64,000 nt of DNA from Solen grandis (GCA_021229015.1 CM037777.1:51635158-51699157), one strand, 5' to 3'; shown: positions 1 to 15,400, numbered from the stretch's first letter. The notes: generated from the sequence alone by a model not told the origin. Translations and numbers: made by a program.

Positions 1-215
1 GCGTCATTTTTAAATCCCTGTGACAAAGTGGCATGCCGGGGGAGGGGTTGGGGGTATTTGTGACATGACATTGGCAGTTCTTGTTAACTATTATTATAAA
101 CAGGATATGTGAAAGACCAGTTTTGAAATATTAGTAGATTTCATTTGATTTACCAACAAGCATTTCAAATAGTTGAGTGTGCTGTCCTTTGACTGCTCTT
201 TTTATCTATCAGTTC
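1..215 (+). repeat. Terminal fragment of an interspersed element (also at 42.2 kb)
   Basis: Positions 100-205 are closely similar to 42216-42320, sharing GATTTCATTTGATTTACC and AACAAGCATTT as well as a following GCTGTCCT..GAC.GCTCTT. At 42 kb this sequence ends a tandem-core element, so this is a second right-hand end, cut by the window edge. Confidence 0.6.
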
Positions 216-267
216 TAAAATGAAACATTAGACTTGACAGTTATCGGACCAACTGGTTCTGTCACAG

Positions 268-439
268 CTTACTACGAGCCCTGATGAGTGAGAAGAAGAT
301 GACCACAGGAACTGAGGCAGAGATTCCAACAGATGGCATCGACATTGTGCCCTGGACAATCACCACAGATGACGGTCGTGAGGTCACGTACAGCACCTGG
401 GACTTCGCTGGTCAGGCTGTGTACTACAACACACATCAG
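268..439 (+). CDS. ROCO exon 1 in window: Roc switch I and G3
   Basis: The acceptor is CTGTCACAG and the donor CAG|GTATGT. One base completes a codon, then the exon reads LLRALMSEKK and onward. It contains PTDGIDI (switch I threonine), TYSTWDFAGQ (G3, DxxGQ) and ends in NTHQ. The leading LLRAL is the helix that follows a P-loop, so the GKTS exon lies outside the window. An ATG at 284 sits inside this exon and is not taken as the start. Confidence 0.88.
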
Positions 440-3400
440 GTATGTGTGATCTTCTGCCCGGGGATGATTGCTGGGTCATGGACTTTAGCTGTCACAGTCC
501 TGAAAAGGCCTGGAATTCAAAATTAAACCCATTAATATAGTTTAAAGCTAGATTTTTTTGAGCCCAAACTTAATGATATGTCTAAAATTTTCTTGTGAAA
601 TAACATAATTAAAATATCTCCATTTATTTCTTATGTGACTAGAATTATTCCATACCATTTATGGCCCAGCTTGATTTTATTCATCATTGAATTTGCTACA
701 GATGTATATTACAGTAACATATAAAGCTTCTAAGAACTGTGCTATATCTGCAGTACATTATTTTGCTGTAAGGTAGGGGTGAGACCCTTGAAATGTTTTA
801 TGACATTTACTGAAGACTTGTTTTGATACTGTAGACTTAATTCCATTATGCCCTTTAGATAGTCCTAAAGAAGGCCATAGATATGTGTAATAACTTTAAA
901 GTAACCCCTATTGGTGAGAGATTTGTGTAAGTGTTCTGGTAGCTCAGGTGGTAGAGCATTCTCTCTGTAAGGAGGCGTCCAAAGTTCAAATCCTGGTCTG
1001 AGTACACATTTTTCTTACATGGTTACAAATCTTTTAACTAAGTTGGAATTTCGTTCATCATAGAACTGTTGAATTTTAATATGACTTAACTTATGATAAG
1101 TTAGCTGTCAATCCACTGCCCATTATGATGGTTTGTCCATTATCTTTAGATTGTTTGTCCATTATCTGTAGATGATTTGTTAACAATCAAAGTACAGACC
1201 ACATGCTTTGAGTGAAAAGAAAACAACTCAAAAACTTACAATTTTGAAAGATATAATATTAACCACGTTTTAAGGATGTAAAACAAAAAAGTAACCAGAG
1301 GATAGGATCACATTTGTAGGTTGACCAGTAAGAAACTAATTACCGCTGTCTTAATGTATGTTTCAGTTTTTCCTGTCAAAGCGTGCAGTATACCTTTTAC
1401 TCTGGAGCATGAGGCAGGGCTATGAGCATGCAGGGTTGGACTTCTGGCTTAGTTCTATCTGCTGCCACGCCCCAGGCACACCTATCCTGGTCATAGGAAC
1501 CCAGTGTGACCTGGTGAGACAGTGATACTTTCATGATTATTATGAGATTCCACTCATTTATAAAATAAAAATAGTAGATACTATTCTAAGTATTCCTTAC
1601 CTAAATATTTAGCTCACAAGCATGTGATATCGGGTAATTTGGTCAGGAGTTATGCCCCTTTTAATATTAAATTGCCAGATTTCACTTTGTTTGCACTCTT
1701 GCATCTTCATTTCTTAAGCAATCATCTTCAAACTTTATGACAATGTTTATAGACATAATCTCTCAGCCAAGTTTGACTATGGCTGATATCAGATAATAAG
1801 GTCAGGAGTTATGGCCCTTTAATTAGTAAAAATTCCAGATTTCACTGTTTACACTCTAGAATCTTTTCATCGTTTTATCGACAATGTTTAAAGCTATAAT
1901 CTCTCAGTCAAGTTTGACTTCAAATTTTGACCACAGGTACTGTTTGGTTTGTGGAATTGAAATGATCTCATGGATATTGTATTCAGTACAACTATGCTAT
2001 AATTTAGTAACTTGTTTTTTTTCAGGTGAGTGACTTCAGGTCCATCTTGGCCCTCTTGTCTTATTAAGATTAGAGTCATGATAGTCAGATACACATCTTT
2101 CTGTATACAGTGCCATTACCCTTATGATGTGAATGCTAATATAACACGACTCAAACTATGGCCTTAATTATTGTTACCATGCTTTACAGAAGTGGGGGCT
2201 ATCTGTCCTGTCTCATCCTGTCCCAGCTTGTCACTCACATTACATGAAGACAGAATAGAATGCCAGGGGTATAAATCACCTTTAGTGATAGTCAAAGTTG
2301 AATTAGTTAATTGTCAAATAGTTGCAACACGGTCATAAACAATATCTAGGTTTGGATGCTAAGAACAGCTTTATAATGGGTCCACCCAGTGTTTACGTTT
2401 GAGCTCGACGCTTCTTGTATAAATTATGTATCAATTAGAACCAGTTTGACTGTATGTATAGACACATAATCACAGGATGAGGTGGATGGGTTGTATATTG
2501 TTTCAAGTTTGACATTCATTTTCAAATGTAAATTGAAAAATAAGAATAACACATATAAAAGAACAACATCAAAAACTGCAAACATGAACAAAGTCATTTA
2601 GCAGCAAATTTACACACACTCACCTATCTTGACATTCCTGTCTTCTGTGGCTCAACACCTTTCATGTGATATGTGTGTACCATGTACTCATGTCATGTGA
2701 TTATGTGTGTACCATGTGCTCTTGTCATGTGATTATGTGTGTACCATGTACTCGTGTCATGTGATTATGTGTGTACCATGTACTTGTGTCATGTGATTAT
2801 GTGTGTACCATGTACTCATGTCATGTGATTATGTGTGTACCATGTGCTCTTGTCATGTAATAGTGTGTACCATGTACTCATGTCAGTGATTATGTGTACC
2901 ATGTATTCATGTCATGTGATATGTGTGTGTACCATGTATTCATGTCATGTAATTATGTGTGTACCATGTACTCATGTCATGTGATTATGTGTGTACCATG
3001 TACTCTTGTCATGTGATTATGTGTGTACCATGTACTCTTGTCATGTGATTATGTGTGTACCATGTACTCATTCATGTGATTATGGTGTACCATGTACTCT
3101 TGTCATGTGATTATGTGTGTACCATGTACTCTTGTCATGTGATTATATGTGTACCATGTACTCATGTCATGTGATTATGTGTGTACCATGTACTCTTGTC
3201 ATGTGATTATGTGTGTACCATGTACTCTTGTCATGTAATTATGTGTGTACCATGTACTCATGTCATGTGATTATGTGTGTACCATGTACTCTTGTCATGT
3301 GATTAAATGTGTATCATGTACTCTTGTCATGTGATTATGTGTGTACCATGTACTCATGTCATGTGATTATGTGTGTACCATGTACTCATGTCATGTAATT

Positions 3401-6400
3401 ATGTGTGTACCATGAACTCATGTCATGTGATTATGTGTGTACCATTTACTCTTGTCATGTGATTATGTGTGTACCATGTACTCATGTCATGTGATTATGT
3501 GTATACCATGTACTCATGTCATGTGATTATGTGTGTACCATATACATGTGTCATGTAATAATGTGTGTACCATGTACTCATGTCATGTGATTATGTGTGT
3601 ACCATGTACTCATGTCATGTGATTATGTGTATACCATATACATGTGTCATGTAATTATGTGTGTACCATGTACTCATGTCATGTGATTATGTGTGTACCA
3701 TATACATGTGTCATGTGATTATGTGTGTACAATGTACTCATGTCATGTAATTATGTGTGTACCATGTACTCATGTCATGTAATTATGTGTGTACCATGTA
3801 TTCATGTCATGTAATTATGTGTGTACCATGTACTCATGTCATGTGATTATGTGTGTACCATGTATTCATGTCATGTGATTATGTGTGTGTACCATGTATT
3901 CATGTCATGTAATTATGTGTGTACCATGTACTCATGTCATGTGATTATTTGTGTACCATGTACTCATGTCATGTGATTATGTGTGTACCATGTACTCATG
4001 TCATGTGATTATGTGTGTACCATGTACTTGTGTCATGTGATTACGTGTGTACCATGTACTTGTGTCATGTGATTATGTGTGTACCATGTACTTGTGTCAT
4101 GTGATTATGTGTGTACCATGTACTCATGTCATGTGATTATGTGTGTACCATGTACTCTTGTCATGTAATTATGTGTGTACCATGTACTCTTGTCATGTGA
4201 TTATGTGTGTACCATGTACTCATGTCATGTGATTATGTGTGTACCATGTACTTGTGTCATGTGATTACGTGTGTACCATGTACTTGTGTCATGTGATTAT
4301 GTGTGTACCATGTACTTGTGTCATGTGATTATGTGTGTACCATGTACTCATGTCATGTGATTATGTGTGTACCATGTACTCGTGTCATGTGATTATGTGT
4401 GTACCATGTATTTGTATGTTTGCAGATCCCGCAGGCTGAGATTCCGGTGAAGGAGCTAATGGACAGGTACCCTCAGATAGCCGGCTTCCATCAAGTCAGC
4501 TCCATCAAAGGCACTGTACGTAGTGAACATGGGTGTTATTTATATATCACTTGTTTTAAGATATTAGTCTTTTTACATGTGTTTAATAATGTAAAAACCC
4601 ATTTAATATGAAGTTAAACTGACATGTTCACATACATTTGAACTGATTACTTTGAATTCAGCTCAACTAAAGTTAACAAATGGATTGATTGTTATGTAAC
4701 AAATCCCCTAAATAACATGACCTGAACATATTAATGTGTAGATAAGTACATTTTTATGACCTTGACCTGCATTAACCTTGACCTTAAATATATGTCAGGG
4801 CATTGCTGACCTTCAGAAGAACCTATTGGAGGTCACTTTACAGCAGGGCTACATGGGCGAGAAGATCCCTCAAGTCTGGCTCAACTTTGAGAAGAAAATT
4901 ATTGCGTAAGTATACTTTGAGCAGAATATCATTGCATATGTATAATTTGAGAAACCTTTTAGTGTTGGATGGTTTTGTAACTCATTTCCTTATCATAGTT
5001 ACTCACATAGCAGTATGAAATGAAGCTTTGTATGTGTTGTGTGTTTATTTTTATTTTGTATATTGTGTTTTCAGTAAATTTCCATAGTAAAATGAAAAGA
5101 ACTGATAAATAAATATCAATAATCTTCATTGGACATTTTTAATAATCTTTTTTTCCTAAACAATGTGTCATTCCCTATCAGTGTGTCAAAGGTTTTAATT
5201 AGTGAAAAATGAAGGCCAATAAAGAAGCTCTTTATTGACAGTGAGAGGATTTCCAAGACAAACTACATCAAGTGGGACGTTGCTAAGCAATATGCCATGG
5301 AGCAGGGTATCTATGACGAGAAGGATGTGCGCATGTCTATACAGTTCCTTCATGACCTTGGAACTGTCCAGTATTTTGACAATGATTTCCTGCGAGACTA
5401 TGTTGTGATCAATCCGCAGTGGATAGTCAACGTAATGGCGTGTGTCGTCTCTGCACAGGACTCACCAATACAGGTACGAGGAAAGGCATGAATATCGTTT
5501 ATCTGCTGTCTTATGACCTTTGACCTGAACTTAGTCCCTGATTGTCATATACCAAAGTTGTCAAAATAGTAATTGTTGAGTCATGCTGCTATACTGACGG
5601 AAAGTTATAACTGATCATTTCAAATTCATGAAATATCTCAAAACCTTGGGAATTGTAAGAATAAAATTTTATTTTCGGGTATGTGAAAGGTGAACAATAT
5701 GTGCAAAATTCCATTGAAAGTTGTTGTGAATTACAATGTGATTTCCTGCCTAATTAACCTAGTAATGTATCGTCAAATATTTACTTCAATATACTCTGTA
5801 GATTTTGTAAATAGATAATGTAAAAAGTAATCAGTTAGAACTTTCAGTCAGTGTTATTACTATATGTATCTAATTCTATAACTGGTTTGCATTGCTTCTG
5901 AATCCATCTCGATTTGCCCAATAACTGGGAGATTGTGGGTTTGATCTGCAGTCACTATATACTGAAGTTGTAAATATTGATACTGGTATATGTCTATTGC
6001 TTGGTGCTCAGCATGTAAGGGTGTTTCCAGGACTGGTTGGCCTGGTATCAGGATAATGTGACAGGTGTCATGCCACAGACATGCCATAGTTTCTGGATTC
6101 ATTAACAGTCAGTTTCACATTACAGAAAAACAAAGGCCGATTCATGCACAAGGATATCCAGACTGTGTGGAAGGACTACGACCCCAATCTGCACCAGTGG
6201 CTCCTCCACCTGACCGAGGACTTTGACCTTACCTTTCCGCTGCCCAAAGAACCAGTCAACGTGGTCCCCTGCCTCCTGCCGAGTGAACCCCCGCAGGATG
6301 TGAGTCATGTTTCCACTATTATATCCCTCTAACACTGTTAGACATGTTACGCTCCAAATATCCTAGCCAAATCAGACTGAAAATTAAAAAATCAGAGTTT

Positions 6401-9400
6401 TAAAAGAGGAGTAGCATAAAGTATCACAAGTGCCCATGGGTACCTCTCTCTGGGTTTGGTTTTATACTGGCCATTTCCTTGATAGGCCTCCAGTAGTAAG
6501 GAGCTAAAACCCCACAAAAAAGTTTGGGATAGGTTTGACAACACCTCGCATCGCTATGTGTAATGTATTGAGTCACTGGATGTTACTGGGAGCACCATTA
6601 CCATCTTAATGGTAGCTCTAATTCCTGTTTTGTCTTTTATGTAGTCTTTAATACCATATGTTTGTTTTAATATCTTTAATTTCATATATTTCTTGGATTA
6701 AGAAACAAACCTTTGTTACATTCTATCATTCTGTTTTGTTATTGGAAATTGATATCTCTTAAGATATACATTTACCTGATATTTTGATAAAAAGGAAGAA
6801 AAAAACACCATTGCCGTATTTACTTGCAGATGGTGTGGCCGAGCATGAAGGGACAGTCAGAAGAGCGTGAGACCAAGATGGTGTACCGGTTCACTTATCT
6901 GCCATCAGGACTGTTCAACAGGGCTCAGGTGTGGCTCCCGTCTTGCAGATCTCACTTTCTTCTCTCAGGCTTTACAAATTTCTGTGGTCTGTTTAGCCTT
7001 GTACCTTCAAAACACATCATTTTATACCATGGTATACCACGTGAAAATCATATCACACTCATAGTACATCCCACCTTATATTTCAGTGTTGAGGTCTTAC
7101 ATGTCTGACCTGGTGTTTCGGTGAAGGGGTCTAGAATGTTTGACTGGTACAATCTCATTAAAATCATATCCTAATTTGCGCTCCTCTACTATCTGCAATT
7201 AGGATCTGACAACATCGCTTTAAAAGTCACATCAGATTAACCTTTGAAGTAATTTATATGTACAAACAAGTGCTGGATTCTGAGCCAGTTAAATTGCGCA
7301 TTTCAAAATGACTTTGATAAAACATTAAAAATAGATGCCTCAACTGCTGTGAAAAAAGTTATTACTAGATAATGGATACAAGAATTAAATCTTGAACAAA
7401 AAGAAGTTAATTTGGCACTCTTGGAAGTGTGTTGTAATTACCCCAACAGGATACCATCTTGTAATTTGTTCATAATATTTTATATATTGATGCGGTTACT
7501 TCCCCTGGTTATACCTAAGGATTTGGTAGGCGCCGATTTGATTGGCTGCACAGATGTCAATCTGAGACGACCTTCTACACAATGTGGTCAGATTCAGTCA
7601 GTGAAATATGAGCAAATATACTGAATCTGATTTTAATGAGATTGGTCCTGGTATTTCCGAGGCAGAGTAGATGTCTAGTATGTTTGACCTGGTGTTTTAG
7701 TGTTACAATATCAAACTGGATCATCTGAATAATGGGAGTTTGTCAATGGCAGGTCTGATGTTCTTTTTGTTAATTTCTTTATATCTCTATTGTACTTGTA
7801 GGAAAGGGCTAAGGTAGATAATGTATTTTTTACCATAATGAAAAAATGCTTGATAAAAGTACTAAACCAAATGTATGTACATGAGATGCAAGCTTTGTTA
7901 TGAAATAAACTTTTACAATGTGGTCAACCCAAAGCTTTATATACCAATATCAAAACCCCTTTGCCAATCAACATGCTACACCACCTGCTTATTGTGTAGA
8001 ATACAATGTATAACACACCTGTAATCATCAAACAATTTTTTTGCAGGTGAGATTGTTCCAATTCTCAGACGGGAAGATGATTTGGAAAAAGGGGTCTATG
8101 CTGAGCAAGAACAAGCACCTTGCCCTCATCAAACAAAGGTATCACTGGTTGTTATCCAAACAACACTCTGGGATAATAGTGTTAAAAGTTCTGTTAGGCT
8201 ACTTCCAGCAACTACATACAAATCCTTTCCATGTTATCTACTTTCTAGTACATGTATTTGTTAACAGGAAGGTAACAATCGACTGAAAAATGTGTTGACA
8301 AAAGTCATGACCTGGAAACAGAGACACAGTTTCTTATAAAGAAATGATGTTTCTTTGACCAGTGATATTTGTGTTGTTATTAATGGTCAAGAAACAGCGT
8401 AAAATGCTAATGATCATGACAGTGTGCTCCATTATAATATAAATACATGCTTGTCAATATTTCAGTTTAAACCATAGGCCCTGAATGTATAGTTTATTTA
8501 ATTTTATGTTAGAATGCTGTCAAAAAATTTGGTTCTATGTTTGGAACAAAGAAATGACGTTATAATAGATTCGCAAAGGTACTTCTATGCTTGTAAGGAC
8601 TTGTATAATTTCACTCCCCAACCCCACCCAGGCCAAGCTGTTGTGAGCATCATTATATGTATGTAAAACTTGCAATGCATATTAAATGTTTAAGTATGTA
8701 ATAATAGATTATATACAACTGTTTGTGTTGGTTACAGTGAGAACACGGAGCTGACTGTGTTTGTACAGGGCCCACGGCCGGAGAACATTCTCTTCCTAAT
8801 CCATGAAGTGTTTGAGAGCATCATCGAGGAGTCTTTCAATGGTGTCTCCTACGACATGTTCGTGCCATGTCCAGACTGCATAGTCAAGGAGGTGAGTGAC
8901 AAGGTCACATGCATGCTGGACAAGAGTTGGTATTGTGAATTCACCGGTGCTGGATAAATCTGTCTAGGAGTCCCTATACCAGACAAACCATTTGCCATGA
9001 CTTAAAGATCATTTGTGTGCCTCTAGTATGGAAAAGAATTTTCCTATCCATATCATAAAAACAATGTATATCTATATCAGATGGGATACATTTACTTGGT
9101 TTATATACATGTATAAGTTTTTGTAATGGTGCATTTTAGCCATATATGTTTTTTTCCGCCAAATGACGTTACGTTGCATTATGTAACTTAATGTCCCATA
9201 TATCATCACCCTAGTGCAAGAACTCAATAAGTGCATTTTCCAGACTTTTCAGGAGAGAGTAAAAACTGATTTATTTTAACATAAAGTACAATATACTGGG
9301 TATCTTTGCCTTTCCCAGTGCAAAATATTGGAACCAAACATTTTAAGTTGTACTCTTTTAAAAAAATGTTCTAATGAAGGAGATATTTGAAGAATTTGTA

Positions 9401-12400
9401 GTTATCTGATTTTGACACCCAGTTTTCTTGGTGCTTAACCCTTTCCCTCATAGAGGAAACCATGAAAAGACCTATGCGAACAGCATAAAACCAGATCAGC
9501 CTGCGACTAACTTGCAGGCTGATCAGGTTTTATGCTGTTCGCTGCTCCTCAGTGGTCTGGAAATGAGGACTTCATATTTAAATTTGGTAAGGTTTAACTG
9601 TGGCTTTCTGCAGATCAGGCTTTATGTGGTACCTATTGAGTGCGTCAAAATGAGTCTATATGAGGGAAAGGGTTAAACTTTATGTGCTCTTATTTCATTA
9701 CTGATCTTATTTATTTTGGTGCAAGAACACCGCAAGAGTCACTATATTTTCATTGCTTTGAATTAACACTACAATTTCTAAAATATTAAAGGTATAATAT
9801 TATGTTTGTTGTTGCTTTTTTGAAAACAAAAATATTAAAGCTGAAAAAGGCGTATACAGCTGAAACATTGTTTCAGTTAAGTTGAGGAAAACAACATGTT
9901 TTTGTTGTACTTTTCACTTCTACCCATATTACATTACATGCATGATGGCTAATTACAGAATGTGTGTTGTCAGCTCTGATTTTGCCAGTATTTGTATTAA
10001 AATACAGGATGATGCTTAGGCCTAAAAAAAAATTCTGCGTATCGGGCAACCTGACCCAACCTAGCAAAACCCACGACCCTAAAGTTTTTAGAATTCGTTG
10101 CTAGTGACCATTTTGAGACCGCCATTTTTCTTGTTTCATTCACTATCATGACTGGACTTAAAAAAAATAAAATAAAAAAAAAGACTTAATCTCGACCCTA
10201 CCTAAATTTTTTGAGAACACACAGAATTTTTTTTGGCTTATTTATAACATTGTGTTAGTCCTTTTTCATACTTTTAAAATGAATGAAAGCTTTAAACAAA
10301 TTGTGCAATGGGGTAATACAGGCAATGAATTATCAAATGATCTCATGTCATTCTGGTTATACTGAGACACAGTCAGTATTCATCTTGGTTTTTATATCCA
10401 TCTTTACAAAGTGAGGTGGGGGCTATGTAGCAATCTACCCCACAGTTTGTCCTGCCCTACTGTCATTTATGTGAGGTCTGGTAACTGTTGCTGAATATGC
10501 CTTCACACCTGGAATAATGATTTTCATGATGAAATGTCCCAGCAGACAAGGGCAGACAAATGTATCAAGGATTTGATCTGTAAGAATTATAGCCCCTTGC
10601 TAAGTAAGACTTTTTCTGTGTCAAAGCAGTATGCAAGGATATTAATTCATTTTCAGGGATAGTTCTAGTCTCTGGATGGCATGTAAATATGTTTCAGAAT
10701 ATGATTGCAGCTTTTCAAAATTATTAAATTTTACATGAAGTAGAAAATTACAGTCATGAAGTTGTGACAATAACACACTGTCATTAACATTAATGTGTGT
10801 GTTTTATTCCAGGGTACATCTACGCCTGACCTTCTGAATGCCAAGTTAATCCAGCGAGCCAAGGATCTGAAGGCGCCCTTCCTGCAGTGTTACAAGTACT
10901 TCCACTGGCTCTCACTGGCTCTGCTTCAAGGTAGATACAGTCTAGTGTAACCTTTTACCTTATATGTACTTGGAAGGCGAAATGATGTCTCATTGGTAAC
11001 GCGCTGGACTGCTAATCCAGGAGTTCAGGGTTCAAATCCTTAGAACCTTGGAACTTTTCTGGGACACTTTTCAGTGTTCCCTGCCTAACTAGAGGCCTAG
11101 CGCTGGTTCATCCAGACAGAGGTTAAGGGCTTTGAGTGTATCGGTGCTATACACTGGGCATGTTAAAGAACCAGGGGTCTATTCTAAACAGACTAGGGTA
11201 GTGCACCTGGATCCCTTGTATACGCATCTGTCTCTGTGTGTAGGGAAGCACCTGTCTAGAGGTGTTAAGGGAGGGCAACCCTGACAGAAAACATCAAAGA
11301 GAACCAAGGCATTCTCTGTCAAAGATTACAGCACCATGCACAATATGCCTGAGCACTTAAGCAAACGACAACATTTGCTTGGAAAAATAAACAGATCAGT
11401 CTATGTGCAACTCTGATGCCTTTATAACAACTTTCAACATTGGTTATTTGTTTAGTTGGTTTAACCCTTTATCTCATGAATATTCATGAAGAAATTTATT
11501 ATGTGATGAATTCTTATATACTGAACTTAAGATGGTGTATATGAAACAATGGAATTTTCTTTGCCTTGTAGACTGAGCAGAAGCTAAGCTACAATATTGT
11601 ACGAGCAAACCGAGGTGAACTTGATCAGATAATTTGTTAAGAATTAGTTAAAAAGCAATATAGTTAAATATTGTATGCTATCTTGAGATAGACTTAGATT
11701 TAGCATTATGATAGAGTTGCACTGTATTTGCTGGGAATATTTGCAGAGAAGCTGCCAAACAACAGCCGGGAGCTGTCAGACTTTGACGTCCAGTTACAGC
11801 AGAGTATCGTAGCTCTGCAGGAGCTCAACAACGACCTCATGGTGGACACAGCCATCATCTACAGCAGTGTGGACGTACCAAGTCCTGGGGACAACAACAA
11901 ACTGCCTCCCAAAATGATCCGAGATGATATCGTCAGTTGGGGTTACACATGGTATGTTTCTTGCCCATGATTCAGCTTGTGAAGTGCTCGTAAATCTGGA
12001 AACATGTGTACCATGTCTTGTCCTGCCTCATCACATCCCTGAATAGTTTCTTCGTTTAACCAGTCTGTTCTAACCATGCTGTTAGGGGGAGTGTTCATCA
12101 CCTTCAGTGAAAGCTAGTTGAGTTATACCTCCAGAAACATATTAGAGTTATCCCCCCGATTTATTATGCTCCAGGAAGGGAGAGCATATAGTTGCCTCTT
12201 TTTCCATTCGTCCTGTCTGTCTGTTCATTCATCTATTGGTCATAATTTTGTTTGGAGCATAACACAAAACTATAAGAGGTAACAACATGAAACTTCATAG
12301 GTAGGTAGATCTCAGTGAGGAGAAGTGCAGTGTATAAGAACCATAACTCTGTTTTGCATAATTTAGGAGTCATTGCCCATTGTTATTTTTAGCTCACCTG

Positions 12401-15400
12401 AGCACAACGTGCTCATGGTGAGCTTTTGTGATCGCCTTTTGTCCGTCGTCCGTCGTCTGTGCGTGCGTGCGTCCGTCGTCAACAATTTGCTTTAAACAAC
12501 ATCTCCTCATGAACCGCTGAAGGGATTTTGACCAAACTTCACAGGAATCATCCTTATGATGCCCTCTATCAAAGTTGTACAAATTATTCAGATTGGTTAA
12601 AAAAGTAGGTCACAGGAGCTAAAAATAGATTTTAAAAATGCAAACTTTGAAAATCTTCTTCTGCAAAACTGCAAGGCCTAGAGCTTAGATATTTGGTATG
12701 TAGCATCATCTTATGGGCCATTACCAAGATTGTACAAATCATAGTCCTACGGTGATAAATGCCCCCGCACCATGGGTCACTTGTTTTACAAAGAGTTATA
12801 TAGGAAAATCTTTAAAAATCTTCTTCTATGAATCCATTAGGCCTAGAGCTTAGATATTTGGTATGTAGCATCATCTTATGGGCCATTACCAAGATTGTAC
12901 AAATCATAGTCCTACGGTGATAAATGCCCCCGCACCAGGGGTCACTTGTTTTACAAAGAGTTATATAGGAAAATCTTTAAAAATATTCTTCTATGAATCC
13001 ATTTGGCCTAGAGCTTAGATATTTGGTATGAAGCATCATCTAATGGTTCATGACCAAGATTGTTCAAATCATAGCCCTACGGTGATAAATGCCCCCGCAC
13101 CAGGGGTCACTTGTTTTACATAGAGTTATATAGGAAAATCTTTAAAAATCTTCTTCTATGAATCCATTAGGCTTAGAGCTTAGATATTTGGTATGTAGCA
13201 TCATCTTATGGTTCATTACCAAGATTGTTCAAATTATAGCCAAACGGTGATAAATGCCCCCGCACCATGGGTCACTTGTTTTTTACATAGAGTTATATAG
13301 GAAAATCTTTAAAAATCTTCTTCTATGAATCCATTAGGCTTAGAGATTAGATATTTGGTATGTAGCATCATCTAATGGTTCATTACCAAGATTGTTCAAA
13401 TCATGACCCTATGGTGATAAATGCCCTCGCACCAGGGGTCACTTGTTTTACATAGAGTTATATAGGAAAATCTTTAAAAATCTTCTTCTATGAATCCATA
13501 AGGCCAAGAGATTAGATATTTGGTATGTAGCATCATCTTATGGTTCATTACCAAGATTGTACAAATCATGACCTTATGGTGATAAATGCCCCCGCACCAG
13601 GGGTCACTTGTTTTACATAGAGTTATATAGGAAAATCTTTAAAAAAAATCTCCTACTATGAATCCATAAGGCCTATAGCTTAGATTTTTGGTATGTAGCA
13701 TCATCTAATGGTTCATTATCAAGATTTTCAAAATGGTGGCCCTTTGGAGATAAATGACCCCGCACTAAGTCTTCTCTGAAACCATAAGGCCCAGTGCTTA
13801 TATATTTGGTGTGTAGTATTGTCAGGGCTAAAATGTTTAAGATTGAGTTATATCAGAATTCTTGTCTGTTTAAAAACCTTGTAATCAGTTGTAGCAATGG
13901 TACTCAGGTGAGCGATTCAGGGCCATCATGGCCCTCTTGTTCATAGTTAAATTTTGTCCGGAGCATAACACAAAAACTTTAAGAGATAACAACATGAAAC
14001 TTCATAGGTAGATAGATCTTAATGAGGAGAAGTGCATTGTATAAGAACCATAACTCTGTTTTGCATAATTTAGGAGTTATAGCCCTTTGTTATTTTTCAT
14101 ACTTGAATTTTGTCCGGAGCTCATATAATATAATAAAGTACCCATCAAGTGACAAAGTGCAGTTTGGGGAGCATCCACTGGTTCTACCGGCACTTGTGTC
14201 AAACTGGAATCAGCCTGTTGGTCAGTCTGTCTGAAAATTTGTGATGCAAACTTCTTCAGTTTTAGAGATATTTCAATAAAACTTGGCATGTGTGATAACC
14301 ATGGTGGGTTGATGTTAATAATTTATTGTGGAGCTTGCTTATGAATGTGGTTTATAGTTCTGGGACCGTATTCATAAAGCTCCTAAGGAGAAAAATTCCC
14401 TTAGTTTCGAAGATTTTCCTTAAATTCACATAGATTTCCCTTAGTTATTAGAGATTTCCTTATATCTTATCTATAAAAATTCTTAGGAGATTTATTCCAG
14501 TTAAGGAATTATTTTCCTTAAAAATTGAGGAGCTTTATGAATATGGCCCCTGGCCCTTAGAAATTTCTCTCCATATATGATATATAAAACAGTTGTGGTG
14601 CAAACTCCTACTTCAGTTTTGGAGATATATTTTCATCAGTGTCAAAGCTGTCTGCAGGGTATTAACCACCTTCAGTGATAGCTTTAAATTTGCTTTGTTT
14701 TGCAGTTAGAATAGCAGGTTTTCTAATTAAGAGCCAGGTTTATGAGAATAACCAGACACTTTGTTTTACAGTCTATACATCATACCTCACTTATGTAGGA
14801 TATTACATGTACTTCATCAAAATAGGCATTTTGTTTGATTTCCCAAGTATGGAATTTTATGTTAGAAATGTTCTTGCCATCTGTTTCCTTGTTTATTTAA
14901 TTTACTTGACTTTATTACTATTAGGTATTGTTTAAAACTGTATTTTTTATATTTTCTGGATAAGTTCATAATTATGGTATTAATGAAAATCCCATTAGTT
15001 CCATATATCAAAAGACAAGTGAGGGTTGGTGTTTTCTTTAGGGTCTTGTAGCAAATAAATTGTCAAGTTTTATTATTTCATTGCAACATGGTTGAATAGT
15101 CATCAATATATCAACTTCATCATATTTTCAAATGTTTGTCCAATGTTATTTAACAAAGCTATTAGAGGCAAGTACACATGCATTTGTTAATTAGTCAGGT
15201 ATGTCTGTTAAATGATTTTAGAAGGACATTATAGTGTATCTGTAGTGTTTACTGTTAATGTGAAGGTGGTGGATTCAGCCTCTGTTATGTATGACCTTTC
15301 AAGGCAAACATGGTCCCAGTGGCCAAGTGGTTAAAGTGTCCACCCCGATGTTGTGTGTTCAATCCCTGTCCGCGACACACCAAAGTTGTAAAAAATGGTA

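Noticed and set aside
2663..4410. Regular 32-bp repeats that could be mistaken for a CRISPR array
   Set aside because: Units abut without unique spacers, and the host genes are eukaryotic with introns.
6120..6335. 71-residue minus-strand frame opposite exon 6
   Set aside because: It is the shadow of the ROCO exon on the other strand.
10972..11045. tRNA-Ser-like sequence
   Set aside because: The anticodon arm is good, but the other arms do not pair and a SINE body follows, so it is a SINE head.
14675..14935. 86-residue hydrophobic open frame that could suggest a membrane protein
   Set aside because: It is in AT-rich intron sequence, without splice sites in phase with the ROCO exons and without a recognisable family.
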